Below, one piece after another: positions 53,008-61,765 of a DNA stretch of 64,000 nt (position 1 is the first letter of the stretch; the number at the start of each line of letters is the position of its first letter). The DNA lies in NCBI GenBank assembly GCA_013298595.1, contig JAAFIG010000013.1, positions 56,886 to 120,885 on the forward strand, in the 5' to 3' direction. The notes below the pieces were generated by a model, which did not search any database, was not told where the DNA came from, and saw nothing but the letters and a program-made list of their open reading frames with translations. Source of the stretch: Deinococcales bacterium. Its GTDB lineage: Bacteria; Deinococcota; Deinococci; Deinococcales; JAAFIG01. A program made the position numbers and the translations under genes.

Positions 53008-53033
53008 AAAAAACGCCTCGAGTGATCTCGAGG
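53008..53033 (-). terminator. Terminator-like hairpin in the leader of the orphan binding-protein gene
   Basis: On the minus strand CCTCGAG-ATCA-CTCGAGG (53033-53016), then CG and TTTTTT (53013-53008), ending 2 nt before the SD GAGGAG. It lies between promoter and gene, as an attenuator would. Two clustered CTCGAG copies could also produce it by chance. Confidence 0.5.
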
Positions 53034-53053
53034 AACCAAGCTTACTTTAACAT

Positions 53054-53083
53054 TTGATACGATTCTTGTCAGGAAACCGTCAA
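53054..53083 (-). promoter_or_regulatory. Promoter of the orphan binding-protein gene
   Basis: On the minus strand TTGACG (53083-53078), 18 bp, TATCAA (53059-53054). It lies directly after the slyD stop codon and gives a leader of about 50 nt containing the terminator-like hairpin. Confidence 0.65.
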
Positions 53084-53086
53084 GTT

Positions 53087-53560
53087 TTAGTGCTGATGTT
53101 CAACGCCACCGACTCCATGAGCGTGTCCATGCTCGAGTTCTTCTGCTTCGGCAGCTCGAGTACGATGAATTTTGATGTGATACTCAAGGGTTTTGCCTGC
53201 CCGAGGATGATTCATGTCTATTGTGGCAGTGGCATCTGTTAGCGCAATCACTCGAGCTTCAAAATTTTGACCGTTGGCATCCGAAGCGCTGAATTTACTA
53301 CCAATTTCGGGGTTTTTGATTGGCAATTTTGCCAGTTCGACATTCATGACTTTATGATCATCTCGAGTCCCATACGCATTTTCTAGCGCAGCTGTAAACT
53401 CGAGTGGAGCAGTTTTGCCAATCAACAACGCCTCGAGTCCAATGGGTAAATCGCGTTCATGTCCTATCAGAATAAGTTTGGGTTTATGGGTATGGGCAAC
53501 CACAACCCCCTCAAGTTTAGCTTCGTACTCGAGAGTCACGACCATGTTTTGTGTAATCAT
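53087..53560 (-). CDS. slyD: FKBP-type peptidyl-prolyl isomerase, SlyD-like
   Basis: A 157-residue SlyD-type protein. The FKBP part ('NMVVTLEYEAKLEGVVVAHT', 'LIGHERDLPIGLEALLIGKT') is interrupted by an insert-in-flap chaperone domain ('ENAYGTRDDHKVMNVELAKL', 'HPRAGKTLEYHIKI'). The C-terminus is His-rich ('EEHGHAHGVGGVEHQH'), suited to binding Ni or Zn. It catalyses proline isomerisation and chaperones metalloprotein maturation in the cytoplasm. Confidence 0.93.
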   Translation of the reverse strand: MITQNMVVTLEYEAKLEGVVVAHTHKPKLILIGHERDLPIGLEALLIGKTAPLEFTAALENAYGTRDDHKVMNVELAKLPIKNPEIGSKFSASDANGQNFEARVIALTDATATIDMNHPRAGKTLEYHIKIHRTRAAEAEELEHGHAHGVGGVEHQH

Positions 53561-53611
53561 TGTTTAGTGATAACACATTCTCAATTACTTTACAAACAGC
53601 TATTGCACTTT

Positions 53612-54737
53612 TTAGCGCATGTTGCTGACATCGTATGTAAAGATTCGACCATCACGTTCACGCAACGAAAATGCACGTGGTATTCGGTTTTGATCGATTT
53701 CATAATACACCCGAAAACGTGCTTCTGCTTCGGGTTTTAGATTGGTTCTAAAAGCATCACCTGTACTTGTACCAACCAAGTAATTATCGTTCGTAGTACT
53801 GACCCATCAGTATCAGTCAGTATTGCCAGCACTGTTTATAGTAAATGTCAATATCGGTGTTTTTGGTCAAGTTACGAACAGTGATTGTGGCAGTCAAAAA
53901 TCGCTTACCAGCACTAGGTGTTTTACCTTCAATGGCTTCGTTGGTAAAAGCAAAACTTTCAACTCGAGCGGCTAGTTGTTTTAATGGGTAAAAAATGCCA
54001 ACTAAAGCTTGAACTTCTGGTAAAGCAGTAAAACCGTCATTGCTAAATGGAGCAGCTAAGGGTTTAATATTGCTACGTAAGTCGTAACGTACAATCGGAG
54101 CGATTTCCTGAGTGCGTTCAATCAGTAATTTAACAATTTTAGCTCGAGCTGAAACTTGCCAAGCGGCAACTAAATTAACCTTTTGTGCAGGTTTAAGGTA
54201 AACGCTATAATCGGTAAATTCGCCTGCTCGAGCAAAATAACTATCAAAAACATAATTCTCGTCACGGTCATCTACAGCGGTGATTTTAAAACTATTAAAA
54301 CGAACCTGTTGATCTTCTTTACTTGGATTTTGCACCGTAAAACGAAGTACTAAAAGTTTTTGATTTTGTTCAGCAGAATAGACATTTTTCAGTGTAATAG
54401 GTTCAATACTATACTCGGCTGCGGTTAGGGCAAAATTAAGTGGTTTATTGCGCCCCAAAGTGTACTGAGTACCAATTTGCCCAGTATTACCAGCCAATTG
54501 TGTTGTGCCAGCTGTACTCGAGTTGCTCAGTAATAGATTATTGCCTTGGGTTGCTGTGTTGATACCAAAGGTTTTTAATACTCGAGTTGGTACATATGTG
54601 GTGTTGTTGATAACAATAGCTTTGTCAGCAGCAGCTTGTCCATTGATTAATACATTGAGGTTTTTTTGTACGCTTTGTGCTAAAACAATGCTACTGATAC
54701 CAAGGAGTGCACCAACAATAAGTTCTTTGAGTTTCAT
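53612..54737 (-). pseudogene. Secreted stalk-domain (copper-amine-oxidase N-terminal-like) protein, frameshifted near its C-terminus
   Basis: From ATG 54737 the frame encodes a signal peptide ('ELIVGALLGISSIVLAQ'), a stalk-like motif ('VLINGQAAADKAIVINNTTY', 'VPTRVLKTFGI') and beta-rich modules. It stops at 53817 after 'DIYYKQCWQY'. A second frame, open from 53806 to a stop at 53612, continues plausibly with 'WVSTTNDNYLVGTST' and 'ARFRVYYEIDQNRIPRAFSL'. Removing the 25 nt at 53831-53807 restores 'YYKQWVSTTNDN'. That stretch is rich in CTGA/ATACTGA repeats, suggesting slippage. The first part alone (53817-54737, 306 residues) could still be made. Confidence 0.65.
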
Positions 54738-54892
54738 AATGATACCTCGTGATTTCTTAACATCAATCACAAAATAAGTGTTTTATGTCTTGCAGATTAT
54801 GTGCAAAGACATAGTTGATTTGTTGGGAACGCTAAATAATTTTTCTCGAGCGGGTAAATATTTTTTGCCCATTTACCCGTTGGGTATTTTGA

Positions 54893-56359
54893 CTAATCAA
54901 TAGAAGTTGATATCAGAGCTTTATCATGCACTATTTTTGCCCAAGCTACCAAATAATCCACTGTCCAGTGCATGAGTTTTTCAACACTATCAACTGTAAA
55001 ATACTCGTCGGGTGCATGAGCACGGTCACCATGACCTGTTCCTGCTATCGAAAATGGGATTTGCTTACCGAGCGTGGTTAATAAACTAGCGGGACAGCAA
55101 TTATTGGCAATTGCCCAGACTGAAATTGGCACATTATGGGCTGAACCTACAACTCGAGCCGCTTGTAGCAGCGTGTCATCGGCTTCTGGTAGTGCAGCCG
55201 CAGCGCTATACCCTCGTAATTGCCGTAACTTAACCATGGTATGCCCACGTTTATTCAGGTGTTCTTGTACCAAATCGGCTACCTCGAGTGGAGTAACACC
55301 TGGTGGAAAACGAATATCTACTTTGGCTCGAGCTTTGCCGGGCATATTGGTGTAATAAACATCATCTTGGTAACCGCCTTGCACGCCTTGAATATTGATT
55401 GTGGCTGCCAGCATATAATGTGCGAGGTGGTCGGATAACCGCTTAGCTCCAATAAATTTTTTGACATTCAAGTTATGTAGCATATTGGTTTCCCATTGCG
55501 GATTATCCGCAAATAATTGCTCAAGTTGTTTGACTTCAGGGCTATCGGGTTGCACAGGAGGCTCGAGACGTTCGGTCAGCCCATCCACGGTTAGGCGTTG
55601 CTCATCGGTATAAAGAGTTCCAAGGGCTTTTACGAGGCGCATTAAAGGTGCGTCTATCCAAGCGCTGTTGCCTGCCCAAACATGGCGTGCATCTGTTGTG
55701 CCACCCCACTGTCCACCATTGCACTCGAGGGTTGCAAAAAGTGTTCCCTTGAAAGCTCGGCGTAAGGTCATTGTGCCAGCACTGTTCTGCTGCATACAAG
55801 GTAGCCACGCGCCTTGGGCTTTTTCGAGGAGGCTGCGGTGCTGTTCGACAAAAGCTGCCATGCTTGGGCTACCAATTTCTTCTTCACCTTCGATTAAATA
55901 AATTAAATTCACAGGCATTTCTGTGTTGCTCTCGAGCATAGCAGCAACGCCTAGAATACTGGCAAGCACAGGTCCTTTATGGTTATTTGCACCGCGTCCA
56001 ACAACAATTTTCCCAAGATGTGGCAACAAACCAAGGTCGGCGGCTTCAACAATCCGAGCCTCGAGCGGTGGCACAGACCATTCTTCTTCCCATGTTGGGG
56101 TGATGTCGTACAAGCCATAAACCAAAAGCCACGGTGCATCTGGTTTACTTGAGCGCACTGTTCCCATTACCATTGGATGCCCTTGGGTTGGATAAATAGC
56201 TGCATCTGGCGCGATGCGTTGCAATAAATTCTTAGTGTACTCTGCGCCCTGCACTATCCCTACACCAGTATCCGAAAAACTAGGAATGCGAATCCAAGCC
56301 CGTACTGCCTCGAGTGATTCGTCTGCTCGAGCTGTGATTAAATCATGAACTTTTTTCAT
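54893..56359 (-). CDS. M20-family peptidase/deacylase homologue with altered metal ligands
   Basis: A 488-residue M20 protein. The metal-site Glu pair is kept ('YLIEGEEEIGSPSMAAF'), as is a late His ('GTGHGDRAHAPDEY'), but the first ligand motif reads YGLYDITP where the family has YGHYD (His to Leu), and 'RGANNHKGP' replaces RGxxDDKG, losing the bridging Asp. The dimerisation domain is present ('VQGGYQDDVYYTNMPGKARA'). A standard di-zinc mechanism therefore looks unlikely. It ends the LacI-controlled transport operon and its ATG overlaps the permease stop. Confidence 0.85.
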   Translation of the reverse strand: MKKVHDLITARADESLEAVRAWIRIPSFSDTGVGIVQGAEYTKNLLQRIAPDAAIYPTQGHPMVMGTVRSSKPDAPWLLVYGLYDITPTWEEEWSVPPLEARIVEAADLGLLPHLGKIVVGRGANNHKGPVLASILGVAAMLESNTEMPVNLIYLIEGEEEIGSPSMAAFVEQHRSLLEKAQGAWLPCMQQNSAGTMTLRRAFKGTLFATLECNGGQWGGTTDARHVWAGNSAWIDAPLMRLVKALGTLYTDEQRLTVDGLTERLEPPVQPDSPEVKQLEQLFADNPQWETNMLHNLNVKKFIGAKRLSDHLAHYMLAATINIQGVQGGYQDDVYYTNMPGKARAKVDIRFPPGVTPLEVADLVQEHLNKRGHTMVKLRQLRGYSAAAALPEADDTLLQAARVVGSAHNVPISVWAIANNCCPASLLTTLGKQIPFSIAGTGHGDRAHAPDEYFTVDSVEKLMHWTVDYLVAWAKIVHDKALISTSID

Positions 56360-57198
56360 CCTTTGACTGCTCCTGCGGTCAAGCCTTTAATTAAGAACTT
56401 TTGTAAGTAAAGCACAATAATCACCATTGGAATTGCAATACTAATTGCACCAGCCGCCGAGATGCTCCAATATCGCAAATCCTCTGCGCCAAACTGCGAT
56501 ATTGCCACAGGCATGGTTACGGCATTGGTAGCGGTTAAGGTCAGGGGAATCAAAAATTCGTTATAAGCAAGTAACATACTAAAGATACTGGCTGTGACAA
56601 TGCCAGGTCCCATAATTGGCACGATCACATACCAAAAGGCTTGAAAGCGTGTGCAACCATCAACCATAGCGCTTTCCTCGAGCGAATCAGGGATTTCTTG
56701 AAAGAAACTTCGTAACATCCAGATTGTAAATGGTTGGTTAATCGCCACCAGAACCAAAATCAGTAAGAGTTGTGTGTCATGTAAACCTGTTAAACGCGCT
56801 AAGTAATAAAAAGGCAACAAAAATGTAAGGCGTGGCAATGCCCTAAACACAAAAGCTGCAAATAAAATCCAAAAACCCGCAGCGCGGTTATAGCGGGCTA
56901 AACCATACCCTGCAAAACAGCCAACACTGATTGAAATGGTGACTGTACCAAAAGTAACAATGGCGCTGTTGATTAAATACTTGGTAAATCCTTCTTCAAT
57001 CCATAAGGTTTGGTACGCCACCAGTGTTGGCTTAAAAACCCAGATAGGTGGTAGGGCAAAGGCATCCACCACTTCTTTAATGCTAATTAAAAAAGTCCAG
57101 AAAAAAGGAAAAATAGCCAAAATAAGCCAAACTGTTAGAATAGCGTATGCGATAGCAGAAAAAAGTGCACGGCTCGAGGTACTGCTGTGCGCTTTCAT
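56356..57198 (-). CDS. ABC sugar-type transporter permease (MalG-like)
   Basis: A 280-residue inner-membrane protein with six helices. The ATPase-contact EAA loop is 'EIPDSLEESAMVDGCTRFQA'. It pairs with the permease encoded just upstream (ATGA overlap). The operon lacks an ATPase gene; a shared MsmK/UgpC-type ATPase elsewhere is expected. Its ATG overlaps the upstream stop. Confidence 0.93.
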   Translation of the reverse strand: MKAHSSTSSRALFSAIAYAILTVWLILAIFPFFWTFLISIKEVVDAFALPPIWVFKPTLVAYQTLWIEEGFTKYLINSAIVTFGTVTISISVGCFAGYGLARYNRAAGFWILFAAFVFRALPRLTFLLPFYYLARLTGLHDTQLLLILVLVAINQPFTIWMLRSFFQEIPDSLEESAMVDGCTRFQAFWYVIVPIMGPGIVTASIFSMLLAYNEFLIPLTLTATNAVTMPVAISQFGAEDLRYWSISAAGAISIAIPMVIIVLYLQKFLIKGLTAGAVKG

Positions 57199-58055
57199 TT
57201 TTTGCCTCCGACAATATCAATGTAAGTTTGACGCAAAAACGGGTACAGCAATGTGATAATCACAAAAACAGCCAGAATGACCGAGGCGCTGGCACGTCCG
57301 ATGAGCTGTTCTTGGAAAGCAATACTGTAAGTGTAGTACATAATTGTAGCGGTAGCATTACCAGGTCCGCCTTGGGTCATGACTGCGACACTATCAAATA
57401 AGCGATAGGCATCCATGATATTGACCATAGCAATAAAAATAAAAATGGGACGTAAGTATGGCATCATCACAAAACGCACCCGTTGCCACCAAGTTGCCCC
57501 ATCCATAATTGCAGCTTCGATTGGGTCGGCAGGCATGGCTTGTAAACCCGCATATAGCATCAGCATGACAAATGGTACTGCCCCCCAAATACCATAACCA
57601 ATCAATAATCCACGAGCTGCAACCACATCGGCATACCATTGAATATTGATCCCGATACTCGAGAGCAACCAAGTGATAAAACCTCTGTCCTTAAAAAGCC
57701 AACTGACTGCTAATGTACCAACCACTGGTGTGACAATATATGGCACAAGGTAAATACTGATAAAAAAGCGTTTTAGTCCAGAAATTTCGTTGAGCAGCAG
57801 TGCTAAACCAAACCCCAAAGCAATCTGAATTGGAATACTAACCACCATGTAAAAAAGTGTAAAGCCAAGGGCTTGCCAGAACCGAGTATCCTCGAGGATT
57901 CGTGTGTAATTCAGTAAGCCAATAAATTTTGGTGTTGTGCCAAAGTTAAAATTGAAAAAACTTAGGTAGATTGTGGTGAATAACGGCAAAACCATTAACA
58001 CGGTCATGACCACCACACTTGGTGAAACAAAAGCCCAGAATTCTCGAGGTTTCAC
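57195..58055 (-). CDS. ABC sugar-type transporter permease (MalF/UgpA-like)
   Basis: A 286-residue membrane protein with six helices ('SPSVVVMTVLMVLPLFTTIY' is the first). The EAA loop is 'AMPADPIEAAIMDGATWWQR'. I start at GTG 58055 ('VKPREFWAF'), preceded by AAGAAGG, because the longer open frame runs through two stable hairpins of the intercistronic region and has no homologous look. Confidence 0.9.
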   Translation of the reverse strand: MKPREFWAFVSPSVVVMTVLMVLPLFTTIYLSFFNFNFGTTPKFIGLLNYTRILEDTRFWQALGFTLFYMVVSIPIQIALGFGLALLLNEISGLKRFFISIYLVPYIVTPVVGTLAVSWLFKDRGFITWLLSSIGINIQWYADVVAARGLLIGYGIWGAVPFVMLMLYAGLQAMPADPIEAAIMDGATWWQRVRFVMMPYLRPIFIFIAMVNIMDAYRLFDSVAVMTQGGPGNATATIMYYTYSIAFQEQLIGRASASVILAVFVIITLLYPFLRQTYIDIVGGKK

Positions 58056-58109
58056 AGGTATCACCTTCTTTGCTAAAAAACATGGCTCGAGCTTAGGACT
58101 TATACAAAT

Positions 58110-58190
58110 CAGGGCGGGCATAAAACCCGCCCCTGTGGTTGAACTTAAATAGGTTGAATCTGATCTAGGGGAGACTTTTGGGGTCTCCCT
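58110..58190 (-). other. Pair of stable intercistronic hairpins between binding-protein and permease genes
   Basis: Two GC-rich inverted repeats: GCGGG/CCCGC with flanking CAGG/CCTG (58110-58135), and AGGGGAGAC/GTCTCCCT (58167-58190). Neither is followed by a T-run on the minus strand, so they are not simple terminators. Placed after the binding-protein stop they could protect that mRNA from 3' decay and give more binding protein than permease, as REP elements do in malE-malF. Confidence 0.6.
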
Positions 58191-58244
58191 GTACAAATGA
58201 ATGTTACGAAATCTGAAAATTGAAAGGCTATCCCAAACTTTGGC

Positions 58245-59552
58245 TTACTTAATAAAGCCCTGAACGCGCATTTCGTCTTCGGTCTTTTTAGCAGCTAGAT
58301 CAAGGGCGGCTTTTAGATCGGTTTTATTAGCAAGAGCTGCTCTCAGTTCATTGCCAAGAATTGTGGTGGCAATACCTTGGAATGGTACGGCTGGACGCAG
58401 TGGCACGGCTTGACGAGCATTGCTGGCAGCAGCAACCCAAGCTCGGTTTTTAGCCACTAAAGTTGGATTAGTAGCGATGCTGTCGCGGCTGACCATACCA
58501 AGGCTGGCAGCGTTTAACTGATTGCTCTTGCCCAGCATTTCCATGACCACACGAAAAGCCAAATCAGGGTCTACTTTACTCGAGGCAGCAATTGCCAGTG
58601 CGTCGCCTTCGGCAGTATTTGCGCCTAATCCGTTACCACCAAACTTAAAAGCAGGTGCATAATCTATTTTACCAACCACTCGAGATACTTTTTCGTCTTC
58701 CATTGCTGAGGCTCGAGTTAACCAGATTTTACTCAGGGCAATATCGCCTTGTTGTAAACCAACCATAACATCATCATTGGTGTAATTTAAGACAGCAGGA
58801 GGCATAAACTCGAGCCAATCGCGGATGGCTTGGGCAGCTTTGACTCCGTTAGCGTTGTTAAAAGCGGGTTTTTTATTCTTATCAAACCACACGCCACCAA
58901 GTGCAGCATAATTGCTGTGGAACTCGCCAGCCAATGCGCCACCACCCAAGGCAATCGCCAATGGGTATTTGGTTTTACTGGCTTTTTTGAGTGCCTCGAG
59001 AACTGTCGTAAATTCTTCTAAGGTTTTGGCAGGTTTAAGGTCGAGTTCGGCAAAAACATCTTTGCGGTAGAACTGAATTTGCGTGTTGAAATTAACAGGC
59101 AGCGCATACTGACGACCATTTAAAGTGGTATTGTTGATCAGTTTGTCACTGATATCATCCAGATTATATTGTTTTTTGTATTTGGCAATAAAAACGTTTA
59201 ATGGCAATAACCAACCTTTAGAACCCCATTCTGTGACCAAACGCGGATTGACATGCAGAATCTGATATGGCGAGGTACCCGTGGCAAGTGCCGTGTTGAC
59301 TTGAGTTTCGTATTGTGCAGGTTGTAAGAAACTGGTTTTTACCGAGAGCGAGCCTTTGCTGCATGCTTCGGCAGCATTAAAGTAATATTCCATCATCGGG
59401 AAACGAAAGCCAAAGACATTGATTATGGTGGGATTGGCTGGGGCTTTAACATTACAAGCCGCCACTGTTTGCTGTGCCGAACCCATGCTTAGAGCGGCTG
59501 TGATTGCTAATGTACCAATTGTTAAACCAATACCAATGATGCGTTTTTTCAT
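58245..59552 (-). CDS. ABC transporter extracellular solute-binding protein
   Basis: A 435-residue exported protein with a signal peptide ('IIGIGLTIGTLAITAALSMG'). The body fits sugar-type cluster 1 binding proteins ('GRQYALPVNFNTQIQFYRKD', 'KYPLAIALGGGALAGEFHSN', 'FQGIATTILGNELRAALANK'). It supplies the two permeases downstream. The start is ATG 59552 behind GGAGGAA. Its promoter carries a LacI-type operator. The substrate is unknown; the cluster suggests a small polyol or hydroxy-acid. Confidence 0.92.
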   Translation of the reverse strand: MKKRIIGIGLTIGTLAITAALSMGSAQQTVAACNVKAPANPTIINVFGFRFPMMEYYFNAAEACSKGSLSVKTSFLQPAQYETQVNTALATGTSPYQILHVNPRLVTEWGSKGWLLPLNVFIAKYKKQYNLDDISDKLINNTTLNGRQYALPVNFNTQIQFYRKDVFAELDLKPAKTLEEFTTVLEALKKASKTKYPLAIALGGGALAGEFHSNYAALGGVWFDKNKKPAFNNANGVKAAQAIRDWLEFMPPAVLNYTNDDVMVGLQQGDIALSKIWLTRASAMEDEKVSRVVGKIDYAPAFKFGGNGLGANTAEGDALAIAASSKVDPDLAFRVVMEMLGKSNQLNAASLGMVSRDSIATNPTLVAKNRAWVAAASNARQAVPLRPAVPFQGIATTILGNELRAALANKTDLKAALDLAAKKTEDEMRVQGFIK

Positions 59553-59633
59553 ACATTCCTCCAACCTCTTTTGAGGGTTAAAACCTTTTCCTAAGCCTTC
59601 TGACTCGAGTTGATGTTTTGACGGTAAGCCAAC

Positions 59634-59662
59634 ATTCTAATGCAAGCGTATGCAATTTTGAA
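59634..59662 (-). promoter_or_regulatory. Promoter with LacI-type operator for the transport operon
   Basis: On the minus strand TTCAAA (59662-59657), 17 bp, TAGAAT (59639-59634). The spacer is occupied by ATTGCATACGCTTGCATTA, an imperfect palindrome around a central CG, the layout of LacI/PurR-family operators (5 of 8 positions symmetric). A LacI-type gene lies 3 kb upstream in the same cluster. Confidence 0.6.
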
Positions 59663-59680
59663 GAGGGTGCGTTTTAAATC

Positions 59681-60958
59681 CTATAAAAGCCCTTGTTTTT
59701 TAAGTCGAATATCGCACGAAAGCGCATGACCAAACATCAGTTCGGCTCGAGCCACTGCGGCTGCGTGCGGGGCAACGGTACGGCTACCTTCTTGGGTGCA
59801 ACGCTGATACGTGACAGTTTTGGTAAATTTACCCACCCATAAGCCGCCTGTGTAGCGTGCCGCACCACCTGTGGGCAGCACATGGTTTGTACCAATGGCT
59901 TTATCCGAATATGCCACAGTTGCCTCATGACCCAAAAATACCGAGCCATAATTTTGTAATCGCGCCAAAAACCAATCAGGGTCTTGGGTTTGCACCTCGA
60001 GATGCTCGGGGGCAAACTGATCAGAAACCAGCAACATTTCAGCATCTGATTCGCAAACAATAATGCTGCCACAATCACGCCAAGCCACACCAGCCACATC
60101 GCGGGTAGGATAATCCAGCAAAATTTTTAAGACCAAACTTTGCACCTCGAGTGCTAAGTCTCGAGAAGTGGTAATTAACGTAGCTGGGCTGTTTAAACCG
60201 TGTTCAGCTTGTCCAAGTAAATCTATGGCAACCACTTCTGGGTCGGCGCTCGAGTCAGCAATAATCAGAATATCGGTCGGTCCAGCCAGTAAATCAATGC
60301 CGCAAACCCCAAATAACTGGCGTTTAGCTTCGGCAACATAGGCATTACCCGCTCCAACTATCATGTCTACAGGTGCAAGTTCAAGTTCAGGTACACCAAA
60401 CGCCATGGCTGCCATGGCTTGTACGCCACCAATGCTATAAATTTCATCGGCTCCTGATGTGTGCATTGTAAAAAGTTGGGCTGCATAGATTCCTAAGCCA
60501 TCTTTGGGTGGTGCACTTGCCACGACCCGTTTAACCCCAGCAACTTTGGGTACAACTACGGTCATGGCACTCGAGGCGATAAGTGGGTAACGCCCACCAG
60601 GACTGTAACTACCAACACTCGAGACTGGGATTTGTTTTTGTCCAAGTATAATCCCTGGATGGGTTTCGACCTCGAATTCGGTTAGGGTAGCTTTTTGCAA
60701 TTGGGCGAAGCGTTTGACCTCTGCTTGTAGCCAACCTATATGTTCTTGCCAATCTGCTGGGGTGTTCTCGAGGGCTGCTTGGATTTCATCAAGTGAAACC
60801 CGAAACGAAGGTGGATTCCATTTATCAAAGGCTTGTGAGTAACGGCGTACTGCCGCCAGCCCTTCGGATTCGACAGCTAGAATAATTTCAGAAACAGTGT
60901 CCCTGATTTCCTTGGTAACGGCTTTGGGCGTGGGTGGCGGTTTTTTAATGTATTCCAT
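59681..60958 (-). CDS. Histidinol-dehydrogenase-family enzyme, HpsN-like (sulfopropanediol 3-dehydrogenase type)
   Basis: A 425-residue NAD-dependent dehydrogenase. It keeps the HisD fold and Zn-site surroundings ('GPTDILIIADSSADPEVVAI', 'LLGQAEHGLNSPATLI', 'DQFAPEHLEVQTQ'). Distinctive segments ('GGRYPLIASSAMTVVVPKVA', 'AARYTGGLWVGKFTKTVTYQ') match the HpsN branch, which oxidises 2,3-dihydroxypropane-1-sulfonate to sulfolactate, more than biosynthetic HisD. There are no histidine genes nearby, and the neighbours are an SDR, a transporter and a LacI regulator. I start at ATG 60958 (SD AAGGA). The exact substrate is inference. Confidence 0.85.
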   Translation of the reverse strand: MEYIKKPPPTPKAVTKEIRDTVSEIILAVESEGLAAVRRYSQAFDKWNPPSFRVSLDEIQAALENTPADWQEHIGWLQAEVKRFAQLQKATLTEFEVETHPGIILGQKQIPVSSVGSYSPGGRYPLIASSAMTVVVPKVAGVKRVVASAPPKDGLGIYAAQLFTMHTSGADEIYSIGGVQAMAAMAFGVPELELAPVDMIVGAGNAYVAEAKRQLFGVCGIDLLAGPTDILIIADSSADPEVVAIDLLGQAEHGLNSPATLITTSRDLALEVQSLVLKILLDYPTRDVAGVAWRDCGSIIVCESDAEMLLVSDQFAPEHLEVQTQDPDWFLARLQNYGSVFLGHEATVAYSDKAIGTNHVLPTGGAARYTGGLWVGKFTKTVTYQRCTQEGSRTVAPHAAAVARAELMFGHALSCDIRLKKQGLL

Positions 60959-60996
60959 TTTTTCCTTTTTATGACCAAAATAAGACCAAGGTATTT

Positions 60997-61728
60997 TTAA
61001 CGGGCAGTCCAACCACCATCTACCAGTAGGCTCGTACCAGTGATTAAATTGGCTTTGCTCGAGGCTAGAAAAGCCACAGCCTGAGCTACATCTTCGGGCG
61101 TACCAACATGACCAAGTGGAATGCTTTGAAGAACACTTTTTTGAAAATCAGGATTCTCTAGCATCGGACGGGTTAAATCGGTTTCAATAAAAGTTGGTGC
61201 CACACTGACCACCCGAATCTTATGTGGGGCTAGTTCAATTGCCAATGCCTTGGTCAAACCTTCAAGTGCGTGTTTACTGGAACAGTAAACACTTCGATTA
61301 ACCGCACCTACATGACCCATCTGCGAAGAAATATTGATGATCACCCCACCAGCGGCATGTTCGAGAATTTTTTGCACTGCGATTTGTGTAACAAAAAAAG
61401 CGGTTCTGACATTCAAATTAAAAATCTGGTCAAAATGGGCTTCTGAGACCTCGAGAAACGGCTCTGGGATGTTCGTGCCAACATTATTGACTAACACATC
61501 CAAACGTGGCAAGGAATGCAGTGCGGTTTGAAGTTGCTGAAAGCTGCTTGCATCGATTGGAATAACAAAAGCCATTTGGTTCAAGGCTTTTACTTCTACA
61601 GCGACAGTTTCTAATGATTCAAGGTTACGTCCAATCAAAGCCACAGCAAAACCATCTTGAGCAAGAGCTAAAGCACAAGCCTTGCCAATGCCTCGAGATG
61701 CGCCTGTGATGGCAGCAATTTTAATCAT
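60997..61728 (-). CDS. Short-chain dehydrogenase/reductase
   Basis: A 243-residue classical SDR. The NAD(P) loop is TGASRGIG (about 8-15), the structural motif is 'VLVNNVGTNIPEPFLEV', and the catalytic Ser and YxxxK lie in 'GVIINISSQMGHVGAVNRSV' and 'YCSSKHALEGLTKALAIELA'. The C-terminal 'DVAQAVAFLASSKANLITGT' is FabG-like. It is probably a hydroxyl oxidoreductase acting next to the HpsN-like enzyme in one pathway. I start at ATG 61728, 9 nt before the Rossmann strand; the SD is weak. Confidence 0.9.
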   Translation of the reverse strand: MIKIAAITGASRGIGKACALALAQDGFAVALIGRNLESLETVAVEVKALNQMAFVIPIDASSFQQLQTALHSLPRLDVLVNNVGTNIPEPFLEVSEAHFDQIFNLNVRTAFFVTQIAVQKILEHAAGGVIINISSQMGHVGAVNRSVYCSSKHALEGLTKALAIELAPHKIRVVSVAPTFIETDLTRPMLENPDFQKSVLQSIPLGHVGTPEDVAQAVAFLASSKANLITGTSLLVDGGWTAR

Positions 61729-61765
61729 GTGTTTACCCGAGTCATAAAAGAATGCCCATTTCCAC

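Noticed and set aside
59681-60958. Calling the dehydrogenase hisD of histidine biosynthesis
   Set aside because: There are no his genes nearby, the operon is LacI-controlled and catabolic, and the C-terminal motif 'ARYTGGLWVGKF' is of the HpsN type.
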